The notes under the pieces were generated by a model. That model worked only from the letters and a program-made list of their open reading frames with translations, did not search any database and was not told the origin of the DNA. The position numbers and the translations under genes were made by a program. From Flavobacterium araucananum (GTDB lineage: Bacteria; Bacteroidota; Bacteroidia; Flavobacteriales; Flavobacteriaceae): DNA of 64,000 nt. Below, piece after piece: positions 35,627-44,240 of this stretch. Numbering within the stretch: the stretch's first letter is position 1; each line of letters opens with the position of its first letter. The DNA is taken from positions 187,319 through 251,318 of the forward strand of contig NZ_MUGS01000005.1 of the NCBI RefSeq assembly GCF_002222055.1, given 5' to 3'.

Positions 35627-36694
35627 TTATCTAAAGATACCTAAATCTACTTTTAAAGAAAAGATATTGGAGTACAAAGCAGTACTTTGATTTCCTAAGT
35701 CAGTCAAAGCATAATCAATCTGAATGCCTTTGTATTTAAAACCTAAACCAATATTAGGTTGAAAATTTATTTTTTCGGTATTGTCTAATTGCGTTACATT
35801 CTGAAAATTTCCTGCTCCCGCTCTTAAAAAAACAAGATCAGTATAACCAAATTCAAACCCCAAAGCAGGATCAATACTTACTGCTTTTGTAGAGATAATG
35901 TCTTTTGTTTGCTCAAAACGCATATTCAAATTAGTAGCAACCATAAGACTGTAATCATTATGAAAATCAAACTTTCTTGAAACTCCCAATTGTGCTTTTG
36001 GCAAAGTTATTTCAGTACTTTCCGGCAATTCATTATTCTCTCCCGGAATTGCATTGGCAATTTTTGCATATTCCTCCTCATCAATATTCCAGACATTATA
36101 AGTAGTGGTAATATCACGAAGCATCAATCCAAATTTCCAATTGTTTCGTTCGAACTGTAGGCCAACATCAAAACCAAATCCCCAGGAATTTGCAAATTTT
36201 CCAATAATTCTACGAATTATTTTGGCATTTACCCCATATTGAAGCCCTTCAACAGGCAATCTTCTGGCATAAGAAAAAGTAAAACCATAATCGGCAGTCG
36301 AGAACAAACTAATCCTGTTGTAATCTATATTTCCCTGATTGTCGATTAATTGTGTCGTATCCATGATATCATCAACACCAAAACGAATCATCGAAATACC
36401 CCAGGCACTTCTGTCATCAATTGGGCTTGCATAACCTATATAATCGTATTGCGCAATATTGGCAAAATAATTGGCGTGCATTAAAGAGAGCTGATGGTCC
36501 TCAAGATTGGTCAAACCTGCCGGATTCCAATATCCCGCATTAACATCGTTTGTAGAAGCCACAACTGCACTCGACATTCCTAATGCAGCTGCATCGACAC
36601 CAATATTCATAAATTCATTTGAATATTTTCGAACGGTTTGTGCATACTGTTGCGTACAACTCCAACATAATAAGAATACAAAGATTTTCTTCAA
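35627..36694 (-). CDS. PorV/PorQ-family outer-membrane protein
   Basis: 355 residues with a signal peptide ending at about QYAQ. The mature N-terminus NIGVDAAALGMSSAVVAS followed by GYWNPAGLT is diagnostic of the PorV/PorQ (UPF0164) barrel family. The rest alternates in beta-strand fashion and ends in an aromatic residue plus Arg. PorV and PorQ act in the type IX secretion system; whether this paralogue does is uncertain. Confidence 0.8.
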   Translation of the reverse strand: MKKIFVFLLCWSCTQQYAQTVRKYSNEFMNIGVDAAALGMSSAVVASTNDVNAGYWNPAGLTNLEDHQLSLMHANYFANIAQYDYIGYASPIDDRSAWGISMIRFGVDDIMDTTQLIDNQGNIDYNRISLFSTADYGFTFSYARRLPVEGLQYGVNAKIIRRIIGKFANSWGFGFDVGLQFERNNWKFGLMLRDITTTYNVWNIDEEEYAKIANAIPGENNELPESTEITLPKAQLGVSRKFDFHNDYSLMVATNLNMRFEQTKDIISTKAVSIDPALGFEFGYTDLVFLRAGAGNFQNVTQLDNTEKINFQPNIGLGFKYKGIQIDYALTDLGNQSTALYSNIFSLKVDLGIFR

Positions 36695-36735
36695 CGGATT
36701 TTTTTTAGCAAACCGAAGTCTGTTTTAATTTTTAC

Positions 36736-36743
36736 CAAAAATA
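36736..36743 (-). promoter_or_regulatory. -7 box for the PorV/PorQ-family gene
   Basis: Minus-strand TATTTTTG matches TAnnTTTG, 41 bases upstream of the start codon. A TTG lies 16 bases further upstream (36760-36762), a slightly short spacing for this promoter class. Confidence 0.45.
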
Positions 36744-36846
36744 TAATATTTATTATTACCAATGGTTATAATTTTTTTAGACTAATAGTAGAAATTGTCA
36801 CATATTATGCGAAATTTGTCCTTTCCATATATCAAAACTATAAAAC

Positions 36847-37563
36847 ATGAATATTAAAAAGCACATTCCTAATTTAATCACATTAATCAATTTATTTTGT
36901 GGTTGTATCGCCGTTGTTTTCGTTTCAGAAGCCAACTACTTAATGGCTTTTTACATGGTTTGTCTCGGAATCTTTTTTGATTTTTTTGATGGTTTTTTTG
37001 CCAGATTATTCAAAGTTTCAAGTCCGCTTGGTTTACAATTAGACTCTTTGGCAGATATGGTTACCAGCGGAGTTGTGCCGGGTTATGTTATGTATTCTAT
37101 GTTTGTAAACAGTGCACACGAGTTAGGGACAAGCCCTGCAATTCCGTTTCTGGGATTTATTATAACTTTAGGATCTTGTTACCGTTTGGCAAATTTTAAT
37201 ATCGATACACGCCAGACTGATTCGTTTATTGGTTTACCAACTCCGGCAAACGCACTTTTTATTATTAGTTTGCAGGTAGTTCTGGACATGTACTCAGATT
37301 CGTCACTTTTGGTTCTCGAAATATTAACCAATCAATGGGTTTTAATAGTAATCACATTGTTTAGTGCTTATATCCTGAATGCCGAAATTCCGTTGTTTGC
37401 TTTAAAAATCAAAAAATTTAACCTAAAAGATAATGTACTTCAAGTAGTGTTTTTATTGATCTCTTTGCTTTTGGTAGTAGTGCTTCAATACATGGCAATA
37501 CCGGTAATTATCATTTTTTATGTGTTCTTATCGGTTGTGAATAATATGTTTTTGAAAAAGTAG
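36847..37563 (+). CDS. pssA: CDP-diacylglycerol--serine O-phosphatidyltransferase
   Basis: 238 residues with about seven membrane helices. The CDP-alcohol phosphotransferase motif is complete: DFFDGFFAR, then eight residues, G, then D and D in LQLDSLAD. The N-terminal KHIPNLITLINLFCGCIAVV is typical of PssA. It makes phosphatidylserine, the precursor of phosphatidylethanolamine, in the inner membrane. The start ATG lies about 150 bases from the divergent PorV/PorQ-family gene, and the GH25 gene follows after ten bases. Confidence 0.92.
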   Translation: MNIKKHIPNLITLINLFCGCIAVVFVSEANYLMAFYMVCLGIFFDFFDGFFARLFKVSSPLGLQLDSLADMVTSGVVPGYVMYSMFVNSAHELGTSPAIPFLGFIITLGSCYRLANFNIDTRQTDSFIGLPTPANALFIISLQVVLDMYSDSSLLVLEILTNQWVLIVITLFSAYILNAEIPLFALKIKKFNLKDNVLQVVFLLISLLLVVVLQYMAIPVIIIFYVFLSVVNNMFLKK

Positions 37564-37573
37564 TTTCATTTGA

Positions 37574-38431
37574 ATGGCAAGAAAAACAACAAGACGAACT
37601 TCTTATTCCAGAAAAGCAAAACCTCAAAGATCTGTTTTTGGGCGAGCAATTCGGTTCCTGATTTATTCCTTTTTAGTAGTGTTTTTTCTGGGTGCAGTAT
37701 ATCATTATCGTGATGGACTGTCCTATTATCTTGGCTTTAAATCAGGCAAAATTTTGGAGGAAGATGAGGTCGACAAACATCTTTCGGATGTTCGAAACAT
37801 TCAGGTTCTCGAAAACCATAAAGGAAAAGTTATAGGTATTGACGTATCTGAATTTCAGGGAAAAGTGCAATGGGATGAAGTCGAAGTCTTAGAAGAAAAA
37901 TATCCTGTTAAGTTTGTTTTTATTCGCGCGACCGCAGGAAATGACAGAGTAGACCGCCAGTTTAAAAAAAATTGGGAAGGTGCCAAAGAGCATAAAATAA
38001 TACGTGGAGCCTATCATTATTATCGACCAAACGAAAACTCAATTGAGCAGGCAGACCTTTTTATAAAAACAGTAAAATTGCAAAAAGGCGATTTGCCACC
38101 CGTTTTGGATATCGAAAGATTGCCGAAGAATCAACCCTTGGATAGTTTGAAAAAAGGACTAAAACGTTGGTTGAATAAAGTCGAAGCACATTATCAGGTT
38201 CGTCCCATAATTTATACAGGAGAACGTTATTACAGCGATTTTCTAAAAGAAGAGTTTGGAGAATATTTATTCTGGATAGCCAATTACAATTTCTACAGAG
38301 AGAAAATCGAAGACGATTGGCTTTTTTGGCAATTTACAGAAAAAGCATCTTTGCCGGGAATCAAACATCGCGTAGATGTCAATATTTACAATGGAGATAT
38401 AGAACAACTTCAGTTTATAACTGTTGAATAA
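37574..38431 (+). CDS. GH25 lysozyme-like muramidase, membrane anchored
   Basis: 285 residues. A basic N-terminus (MARKTTRRTSYSRKAK) precedes one membrane helix (about 24-45). The GH25 barrel then has VIGIDVSEFQGKVQWD, FVFIRATAGND, GAYHYYRP, the catalytic VLDIE (Asp-x-Glu), PIIYTGERYY and DWLFWQFTEKA near the end. It would cut peptidoglycan between MurNAc and GlcNAc in the periplasm. It follows pssA by ten bases, probably as an operon. Confidence 0.9.
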   Translation: MARKTTRRTSYSRKAKPQRSVFGRAIRFLIYSFLVVFFLGAVYHYRDGLSYYLGFKSGKILEEDEVDKHLSDVRNIQVLENHKGKVIGIDVSEFQGKVQWDEVEVLEEKYPVKFVFIRATAGNDRVDRQFKKNWEGAKEHKIIRGAYHYYRPNENSIEQADLFIKTVKLQKGDLPPVLDIERLPKNQPLDSLKKGLKRWLNKVEAHYQVRPIIYTGERYYSDFLKEEFGEYLFWIANYNFYREKIEDDWLFWQFTEKASLPGIKHRVDVNIYNGDIEQLQFITVE

Positions 38432-38499
38432 GTTTACAGTATTCAGTCGCAGTTTACAGTTTTTACTGAGACTGAATACTGCGACTGTGTACTTTTTTT
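38432..38499. repeat. ACTGAGACTG-type palindrome between convergent genes
   Basis: A 17-base arm at 38437-38453 (CAGTATTCAGTCGCAGT) pairs with 38465-38481 with one mismatch, and extra ACTG/CAGT words surround it, ending in a T-run. It lies between the convergent GH25 and lptB genes, so it could act as a two-way terminator. The same word family recurs at 43741-43863. Confidence 0.75.
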
Positions 38500-39240
38500 T
38501 TAAAATTCAAGTTTCTTTTTACGAAGTTCAAAGTTTTGACCTAAGTAAACACGACGAACCATTTCGTCTTCTACCAATTCTTCCGGAATTCCGGCTTTCA
38601 AAATTCCACCCTCAAACATTAAGTACGTTTTGTCAGTAATAGCCAAAGTTTCCTGAACGTTGTGATCGGTAATTAGAATTCCGATATTTTTGTTTTTTAG
38701 CTGTGCTACAATTCTCTGGATATCCTCGACAGCAACGGGGTCAACCCCTGCAAAAGGCTCATCTAATAAAATAAATTTAGGGTCAGTTGCCAGTGCACGT
38801 GCAATTTCGGTACGACGACGTTCTCCTCCGGAAAGCAAATCGCCTCTATTAGTACGAATGTGTTCTAAGCTAAACTCTTCGATAAGGCTTTCCATCTTTG
38901 CAATTTGCTCTTCCTTAGAAAGTTTAGTCAGTTGCAAAACACTCAAAATGTTGTCTTCAATACTTAGTTTTCTAAAAACCGAAGCTTCCTGTGCCAGATA
39001 GCCAATACCTTGTTGTGCACGTTTGTACATTGGATAATCAGTAATATCCAGATCGTCCAGGTAAATATTTCCCGAATTTGGCTTTACCAATCCCACGATC
39101 ATGTAAAAAGAAGTAGTTTTTCCGGCACCATTTGGTCCCAAAAGACCAACAATTTCTCCCTGATTAACTTCAACAGAAATTCCTTTTACAACACTACGAC
39201 CTTTATAGGTTTTGATTAAATTATCGGCTCTTAATTTCAT
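38500..39240 (-). CDS. lptB: LPS export ABC transporter ATP-binding protein
   Basis: 246 residues. Walker A is GPNGAGKTTSFYMIVGL (about 34-50), signature LLSGGERRRTEIARAL, Walker B FILLDEPFAGVDPVAVEDI (the extended LptB motif), H-loop ITDHNVQETL. The Q-loop region has YLAQEASVFRKL, a hallmark of LptB rather than LivF. It powers lipopolysaccharide extraction from the inner membrane with LptFG, which are not in the window. Downstream in a minus-strand cluster with kpsF and tatC. Confidence 0.93.
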   Translation of the reverse strand: MKLRADNLIKTYKGRSVVKGISVEVNQGEIVGLLGPNGAGKTTSFYMIVGLVKPNSGNIYLDDLDITDYPMYKRAQQGIGYLAQEASVFRKLSIEDNILSVLQLTKLSKEEQIAKMESLIEEFSLEHIRTNRGDLLSGGERRRTEIARALATDPKFILLDEPFAGVDPVAVEDIQRIVAQLKNKNIGILITDHNVQETLAITDKTYLMFEGGILKAGIPEELVEDEMVRRVYLGQNFELRKKKLEF

Positions 39241-39267
39241 TTTTTAAGTTTAATCGTTTAAACGTCT

Positions 39268-39306
39268 GAATCGTTTATTCGCCACAAATTAACGAATAAA
39301 CGATTC
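39268..39306. repeat. Inverted repeat with GCCACAAATT core
   Basis: Perfect 14-base arms (GAATCGTTTATTCG and its complement) flank an 11-base centre that reads CCACAAATTAA, placed between the AhpD-like gene and lptB. The centre resembles the arms of the larger palindromes at 47459, 48576 and 50156. It may be a transcript-stability hairpin inside the operon. Confidence 0.7.
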
Positions 39307-39327
39307 AACAAATAAACCTATTAACAA

Positions 39328-39681
39328 TTATTTAGTTTCGGCTTCCTCTAAAGCTTCCCAGAATTCATAAGCTCTGCGCAAATGAGGTACAACAATCGTT
39401 CCTCCAACCAAAGTTGCGATTCCCATTGCTTCCATCATTTCTTCTTTAGTAACACCTTCTTTATGGCTTGTTTCTAAGTGATATTTTACACAATCATCAC
39501 AACGTAAAACCGCTGATGCTACTAATCCTAAGAGTTCTTTGGTCTTTACATCAAGAGCTCCGGCTGCATAAGCATTAGTGTCAAGATTAAAAATTCGCTT
39601 AACAATTTTGTTATTATCAGCAAGTAGTTTTTCGTTCATTTTAGAACGATAGTCGTTAAATTCTTTTATGATATCAGACAT
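39328..39681 (-). CDS. Carboxymuconolactone decarboxylase-like (AhpD-fold) protein
   Basis: 117 residues, all-helical CMD domain. It carries the CxxC-plus-His motif LRCDDCVKYHLETSH, typical of AhpD-type thiol peroxidase partners, and ATLVGGTIVVPHLRRAYEFW at the C-terminus. A redox role is therefore likelier than muconolactone chemistry. Its start overlaps the tatC 3' end by eight bases. Confidence 0.85.
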   Translation of the reverse strand: MSDIIKEFNDYRSKMNEKLLADNNKIVKRIFNLDTNAYAAGALDVKTKELLGLVASAVLRCDDCVKYHLETSHKEGVTKEEMMEAMGIATLVGGTIVVPHLRRAYEFWEALEEAETK

Positions 39682-40489
39682 TTTCTTTTAATTTATTTTT
39701 ATAAACAATCCTTGAGATCAGGATACTTACTTCGTAGATAAGCAACATTGGTATTGCTACAATAGTCTGGCTTACTACATCCGGAGGCGTTACGATAGCT
39801 GCGATAATTAAAATAATAACCACGGCATATTTCCAGTATTTCCTTAAGAAATCAGGAGTTACTAATCCTAGTTTAGTTAAGAAATAGATAATGATAGGCA
39901 ATTCAAAAAACAAGCCGCTCGCAAGAATACTCGTTTTTACCATTCCCATATACGATTCAAGCGTAAATTGGTTTTTTACCACATCACTCACAGAGAAAGT
40001 CGCAACGAAATTTACCGACATCGGGATTACGATATAATATCCAAATAACACTCCTAAAAAGAAAAGAAGGGAAGACGTAAAGATGAATATTTTAGCATTA
40101 TTTCTTTCTTTCTCATATAAAGCAGGGCTAATAAATTTCCAGAGTTCCCATAATATATAAGGAAAGCTTAGGATAAAACCGGCCAAAAGACACATCCAGA
40201 CAAATATATTTACTTGCCCTTCCATTTCGGTGTTTTGAATAATGAAATTCAGTTCGGTAATACAAATACTATCCGCAAAACCTAGTTGATGCGATAAGTC
40301 GCAAAACCATACATAGGTAAAAAAAGTAGGCCGGATAGGACCTAAAATAATTTGATCAAATAAATAATCACTAATAAAATAAGTGATAAAAGCCATAATG
40401 CATATTGCAATTGTGCTTCGAACCAGTAACCATCTTAATTCTTCAAGATGGTCTAAAAATGACATCTCGCCAAGGTTTTTCTTTGCCAT
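39674..40489 (-). CDS. tatC: Sec-independent protein translocase subunit TatC
   Basis: 271 residues with six membrane helices. The N-terminal cytoplasmic signature SFLDHLEELRWLLVRS holds the conserved Glu that reads twin-arginine signals. The proline-containing FILSFPYILWELWKFISPALYEKER is the family's second signature. A Bacteroidota-type insertion lengthens the first periplasmic loop. Overlaps kpsF by one base and the AhpD-like gene by eight; tatA is not seen nearby. Confidence 0.94.
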   Translation of the reverse strand: MAKKNLGEMSFLDHLEELRWLLVRSTIAICIMAFITYFISDYLFDQIILGPIRPTFFTYVWFCDLSHQLGFADSICITELNFIIQNTEMEGQVNIFVWMCLLAGFILSFPYILWELWKFISPALYEKERNNAKIFIFTSSLLFFLGVLFGYYIVIPMSVNFVATFSVSDVVKNQFTLESYMGMVKTSILASGLFFELPIIIYFLTKLGLVTPDFLRKYWKYAVVIILIIAAIVTPPDVVSQTIVAIPMLLIYEVSILISRIVYKNKLKENV

Positions 40490-41454
40490 TATACGATTCC
40501 TTCTTTTAATATGTCATGTAAATGTAATACTCCTTTGTACTCGCCGTTGTCTGAAACAATCAGTTGTGTTATCGAAAAATCTTCTAAAATATTTAAGGCA
40601 TCAACTGCCATAGTTTCCGAGGATACTAATTTAGGGTTTTTTGACATAATATCCTTTGCTGTCAAATCTGCAATAGAATCTCTGTCGTTTAGCATTCTTC
40701 TAATGTCTCCATCAGTAATAATTCCTATTATTTTGTCGTTTTCGATAACGGCTGTTACGCCCAATCTTTTTTCAGAGATCTCAAAAATAACTTTTTTAAC
40801 TGAAGTATCCGGAGTAACCATTGGTTTTAACGAATGTTCAATCATATCTTTTACGCGAAGCAGTAGTTTTTTTCCTAAAGCCCCACCCGGATGATAAACC
40901 GCAAAATCTTCTGGTTTAAAATCACGCATTTCCATCAAACAAACTGCAAGAGCATCACCCATAACAAGTTGAGCCGTGGTACTGTTTGTTGGTGCTAAAT
41001 TTATTGGACAGGCTTCCATATCAACCGTTGTATTCAAAACATAATCGGAACCTTTGGCCAATGATGAAGTTATATTTCCGGTAATGGCAATTAATATGTT
41101 TCCAAAACGTTTTAATAGAGGAACTAAAACTTTAATCTCAGGACTATTTCCGCTTTTCGAAATACAAATTATGATATCCTCTTTTTGTATCATTCCTAAA
41201 TCACCATGAATAGCTTCTGAAGCGTGCAAAAACATTGAGGGCGTTCCGGTCGAGTTAAAAGTGGCGACCATTTTTTGAGCAATTATGGCGCTTTTTCCGA
41301 TGCCGGTAACGATCAATCGACCTTTGGTTTCGTAAATGCGTTGGGTTGCTTCGTAAAAATTTTCGTCCAAAAAATCAATTAACTTTGTAATCGCTTCACT
41401 TTCAGAGAGTATGGTTTTCTTGGCTATGGCCAATATATTTTCTTTTGTGATCAA
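40489..41454 (-). CDS. kpsF: Arabinose-5-phosphate isomerase, KpsF/GutQ family
   Basis: About 321 residues: SIS domain (VTGIGKSAIIAQKMVATFNSTG, HGDLGMI, ISKSGNSPE, HPGGALGKKLL) followed by two CBS domains. It supplies D-arabinose 5-phosphate for Kdo synthesis, hence for lipopolysaccharide, agreeing with lptB in the same cluster. The frame extends to 41550, but that extension covers the promoter region. The conserved beginning ITKENILAIAKK points to a TTG start at 41454. Confidence 0.88.
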   Translation of the reverse strand: MITKENILAIAKKTILSESEAITKLIDFLDENFYEATQRIYETKGRLIVTGIGKSAIIAQKMVATFNSTGTPSMFLHASEAIHGDLGMIQKEDIIICISKSGNSPEIKVLVPLLKRFGNILIAITGNITSSLAKGSDYVLNTTVDMEACPINLAPTNSTTAQLVMGDALAVCLMEMRDFKPEDFAVYHPGGALGKKLLLRVKDMIEHSLKPMVTPDTSVKKVIFEISEKRLGVTAVIENDKIIGIITDGDIRRMLNDRDSIADLTAKDIMSKNPKLVSSETMAVDALNILEDFSITQLIVSDNGEYKGVLHLHDILKEGIV

Positions 41455-41470
41455 AACAGAATATTTAAAA

Positions 41471-41501
41471 TTTGTATGTATAAAAGAAAGTTGTATCTTT
41501 A
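41471..41501 (+). promoter_or_regulatory. Bacteroidota promoter for recQ
   Basis: TTTG at 41471-41474, a 19-base spacer, and TATCTTTA at 41494-41501 (7 of 8 matches to TAnnTTTG). Ends 40 bases before the recQ ATG. Confidence 0.65.
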
Positions 41502-41508
41502 TGTGTTG

Positions 41509-41516
41509 CAAATTTA
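41509..41516 (-). promoter_or_regulatory. -7 box for the kpsF cluster
   Basis: Minus-strand TAAATTTG matches TAnnTTTG exactly, 55 bases upstream of the proposed kpsF TTG start. Its -33 partner is not clear. It interleaves with the recQ promoter in the divergent space and supports the shorter kpsF start. Confidence 0.5.
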
Positions 41517-41540
41517 TACAAAATACCATTAATATAAAGA

Positions 41541-43736
41541 ATGAATTCAAACGAAATTGAAATACACAAGGAATTAAAGAAGTATTTCGGCTTTAGCCAA
41601 TTTAAGGGTTTACAGGAGCAAGTTATTACGAGTATTTTACACCAAACAAATACATTCGTAATTATGCCAACTGGCGGTGGAAAGTCTCTTTGTTATCAAT
41701 TACCCGCTTTAATTCAGGAAGGAACAGCCATTGTTGTTTCTCCTTTGATTGCTTTGATGAAAAATCAGGTTGACGCGATTCGAAGCCTTTCTTCAGAAAA
41801 CGGAATTGCGCATGTCTTAAATTCCTCCCTTACAAAAACAGAAATTGCACAAGTAAAAAAAGACATTACCTCTGGTTTGACCAAACTTTTGTATGTGGCT
41901 CCGGAATCTTTGACAAAAGAAGAATATGTGGCTTTTTTGCAAAGTGTGCCTATTTCGTTTGTCGCCATAGATGAAGCGCATTGTATTTCAGAATGGGGTC
42001 ACGATTTTAGACCTGAATACAGAAATCTGAAAAATATAATCAAGCAATTAGGGCAAGTGCCTATTATTGGACTTACAGCAACTGCAACCCCAAAAGTTCA
42101 GGAAGACATTCTTAAAAATCTGGACATGTCTGATGCAAATACTTTTAAAGCATCTTTCAACAGACCGAATTTATACTACGAAGTTCGGACCAAAACTAAA
42201 AACATAGAATCGGATATTATTCGATTTATCAAACAACATAAAGGCAAATCTGGAATTATTTACTGCTTAAGCCGTAAAAAAGTAGAGTCAATTGCCGAAG
42301 TTTTACAAGTAAACGGAATCAGTGCGGTGCCTTATCACGCAGGTTTAGACGCTAAAACCCGAGCCAAACATCAGGATATGTTTTTGATGGAAGATGTAGA
42401 TGTGGTTGTAGCAACAATTGCATTTGGGATGGGAATCGATAAACCCGACGTTCGTTTTGTGATTCACCATGATATCCCGAAATCATTAGAAAGTTATTAT
42501 CAGGAAACCGGTCGTGCCGGTCGTGATGGAGGCGAAGGACATTGTCTGGCATATTACTCCTATAAAGATGTAGAAAAGCTGGAGAAATTTATGTCCGGAA
42601 AACCAGTCGCAGAGCAGGAAATTGGTTTTGCTTTATTGCAGGAAGTAGTAGCTTATGCCGAAACCTCGATGTCACGCAGGAAATTTTTACTGCACTATTT
42701 TGGAGAAGAATTTGACAGCGAAACCGGTGAAGGCGCAGATATGGATGACAATGTTCGCAATCCTAAAAATAAAATTGAAGCCCAGGATCAAGTCGTTAAA
42801 TTGCTTGAGATCGTTCGCGACACCAAACATATTTATAAATCTAAAGAAATTGTATTTACTTTAATTGGTCGTATCAATGCGGTCATTAAAGCACATAAAA
42901 CAGATACACAATCCTTTTTTGGCTCCGGCTCCGGTCATGACGAGAAATACTGGATGGCCTTGCTTCGACAAGTTTTAGTAGCAGGTTATTTGTCTAAAGA
43001 TATAGAAACGTACGGTGTGGTAAAAATCACCAAAGAAGGACTGAACTTTATTAAAAAACCAGTTTCGTTTTTAATGTCTGAAGATCATGAATATAATGAA
43101 TCTGAAGATGAAGCAATCGTAACGGCAGCAAAATCATCAGGAACAGCCGATGAAGTTTTGATGGGCATGTTGCGTGAACTGCGTAAAAAAGTAGCTAAAA
43201 AATTGGGCGTTCCTCCGTTTGTCGTTTTTCAGGATCCTTCTCTTGAAGATATGGCTTTAAAATATCCAATTTCTTTAACAGAACTGTACAATATACATGG
43301 TGTTGGTGAAGGAAAAGCCAAGAAATACGGTAACGATTTTGTAACCTTAATTAATCGATACGTAGAAGATAATGATATTATTCGCCCAGACGATTTAGTA
43401 GTAAAATCTACCGGAGTCAACTCAGCAAATAAATTGTACATCATACAGAACATTGATCGAAAACTGCCATTAAGCGATATTGCTTCTGCAAAAGGACTTT
43501 CGATGGATGCTTTGATCAAAGAAATGGAAATGATCGTATACTCTGGTACAAAACTCAATATCAAATATTGGGTTGATGATATGCTGGACGATGATCAGCA
43601 AGAAGAAATTCACGATTACTTCATGGAATCAGAATCAGACAAAATCGAAGATGCTCTTAAGGAATTCGATGGCGATTATGATATTGATGAATTGCGCTTA
43701 ATGCGAATAAAATTTATTAGCGAAGTAGCAAATTAA
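41541..43736 (+). CDS. recQ: ATP-dependent DNA helicase RecQ
   Basis: 731 residues. The superfamily 2 helicase core has Q-motif FGFSQFKGLQEQVI, Walker A MPTGGGKSLCYQLPA, DEAH box AIDEAHCISEWGHDFRPEY, TATATP, and motif VI ESYYQETGRAGRDG. An RQC region follows, then an HRDC domain (about 520-600: KKLGVPPFVVFQDPSLEDMA, GVGEGKAKKYG), and a C-terminal helix-turn-helix-like tail. Unwinds DNA in recombination repair. Longer than E. coli RecQ, as usual in Bacteroidota. Confidence 0.95.
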   Translation: MNSNEIEIHKELKKYFGFSQFKGLQEQVITSILHQTNTFVIMPTGGGKSLCYQLPALIQEGTAIVVSPLIALMKNQVDAIRSLSSENGIAHVLNSSLTKTEIAQVKKDITSGLTKLLYVAPESLTKEEYVAFLQSVPISFVAIDEAHCISEWGHDFRPEYRNLKNIIKQLGQVPIIGLTATATPKVQEDILKNLDMSDANTFKASFNRPNLYYEVRTKTKNIESDIIRFIKQHKGKSGIIYCLSRKKVESIAEVLQVNGISAVPYHAGLDAKTRAKHQDMFLMEDVDVVVATIAFGMGIDKPDVRFVIHHDIPKSLESYYQETGRAGRDGGEGHCLAYYSYKDVEKLEKFMSGKPVAEQEIGFALLQEVVAYAETSMSRRKFLLHYFGEEFDSETGEGADMDDNVRNPKNKIEAQDQVVKLLEIVRDTKHIYKSKEIVFTLIGRINAVIKAHKTDTQSFFGSGSGHDEKYWMALLRQVLVAGYLSKDIETYGVVKITKEGLNFIKKPVSFLMSEDHEYNESEDEAIVTAAKSSGTADEVLMGMLRELRKKVAKKLGVPPFVVFQDPSLEDMALKYPISLTELYNIHGVGEGKAKKYGNDFVTLINRYVEDNDIIRPDDLVVKSTGVNSANKLYIIQNIDRKLPLSDIASAKGLSMDALIKEMEMIVYSGTKLNIKYWVDDMLDDDQQEEIHDYFMESESDKIEDALKEFDGDYDIDELRLMRIKFISEVAN

Positions 43737-43740
43737 AAAA

Positions 43741-43863
43741 GTTTACAGTCTCAGTTTACAGTTTGCAGTTTTTTACTAAGACTGAAAACTGAGACTGCGA
43801 CTTAAATTTATTCTCGATTAAAACTGTAAACTGCCACTGAGAACTGCGACTGAAAACTAAAAA
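43741..43863. repeat. ACTGAGACTG-type complex palindrome between convergent genes
   Basis: Many copies of CAGT/ACTG words on both strands: left side GTTTACAGTCTCAGTTTACAG, right side ACTGAAAACTGAGACTGCGA, then a second ACTGTAAACTGCCACTGAG segment. They can form nested hairpins. It separates recQ from the convergent 78-residue gene and is related to the element at 38432. Confidence 0.75.
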
Positions 43864-44100
43864 CTACTCGTATACTTCCCCTCGATGCGGCTTCAAGGCA
43901 TCTCTTACCGGAATCATATTTTCATCGCTTACTACCATAAAAGCGATTGCGTGCATATCGTTTATGATTTTAAATCCTGTAATATTCAAAGGCAATTTTT
44001 CAATTGCAATATATTCTTTTAAATGAATTTCGTGATGTTCAGCTGTTTTTGCAGAAGCCGGACCACGAAAATCCCAAATCAGTTTTATTTTTCTAGACAT
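43864..44100 (-). CDS. Small conserved-looking hypothetical protein (78 aa)
   Basis: No function recognised. The product begins RKIKLIWDFRGPASAKTAEHH and ends PVRDALKPHRGEVYE. It is soluble, rich in His and acidic residues, without signal peptide or cysteine. The layout (short, beta-alpha character) resembles small single-domain cytoplasmic proteins. Its 3' end faces recQ across a palindromic repeat, and an 8-bp tandem repeat lies just upstream of its start. Confidence 0.7.
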   Translation of the reverse strand: MSRKIKLIWDFRGPASAKTAEHHEIHLKEYIAIEKLPLNITGFKIINDMHAIAFMVVSDENMIPVRDALKPHRGEVYE

Positions 44101-44107
44101 TTTTTTT

Positions 44108-44145
44108 AAGGTACGAAGGTTCTAAGGTGCAAAGGTACAAAGGTT
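44108..44145. repeat. 8-bp tandem repeat AAGGTNCN, nearly five units
   Basis: Units AAGGTACG, AAGGTTCT, AAGGTGCA, AAGGTACA and a partial AAGGTT run without gaps, seven bases upstream of the 78-residue minus-strand gene. The constant AAGGT with varying third to last bases indicates an old or selected array. Confidence 0.85.
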
Positions 44146-44185
44146 AGTTTGAAAATGGATTTAAAGAATACTATTTAATTAAATT

Positions 44186-44221
44186 GTATATATAGTATAT
44201 ATGGTATATATGGTATATTTT
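44186..44221. repeat. 9-bp tandem repeat GTATATATR merging into the toxin-antitoxin promoter
   Basis: Three units (GTATATATA, GTATATATG, GTATATATG) and a fourth diverging unit, GTATATTTT, which contributes to the -7 box. Changing unit number would alter the upstream promoter spacing. Confidence 0.85.
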
Positions 44222-44223
44222 TG
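44216..44223 (+). promoter_or_regulatory. -7 box of the toxin-antitoxin operon
   Basis: TATTTTTG matches TAnnTTTG exactly, 17 bases before ATG 44241. The position expected for the TTG element falls in the 9-bp repeat; the nearest TTG (44184-44186) is too far, at 29 bases. Confidence 0.55.
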
Positions 44224-44240
44224 TTTAAAATTTATTTCAG

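Noticed and set aside
40511..40894. Plus-strand ORF of 127 residues opposite kpsF
   Set aside because: Ser/Ile-rich complement of the CBS domains; shadow.
41455..41550. N-terminal extension of kpsF
   Set aside because: Covers the divergent promoter region and adds sequence unlike the family; TTG 41454 preferred.
43741..43863. Repeat cluster considered as CRISPR
   Set aside because: No regular repeat-spacer periodicity and no cas genes; the words are palindromic and nested.
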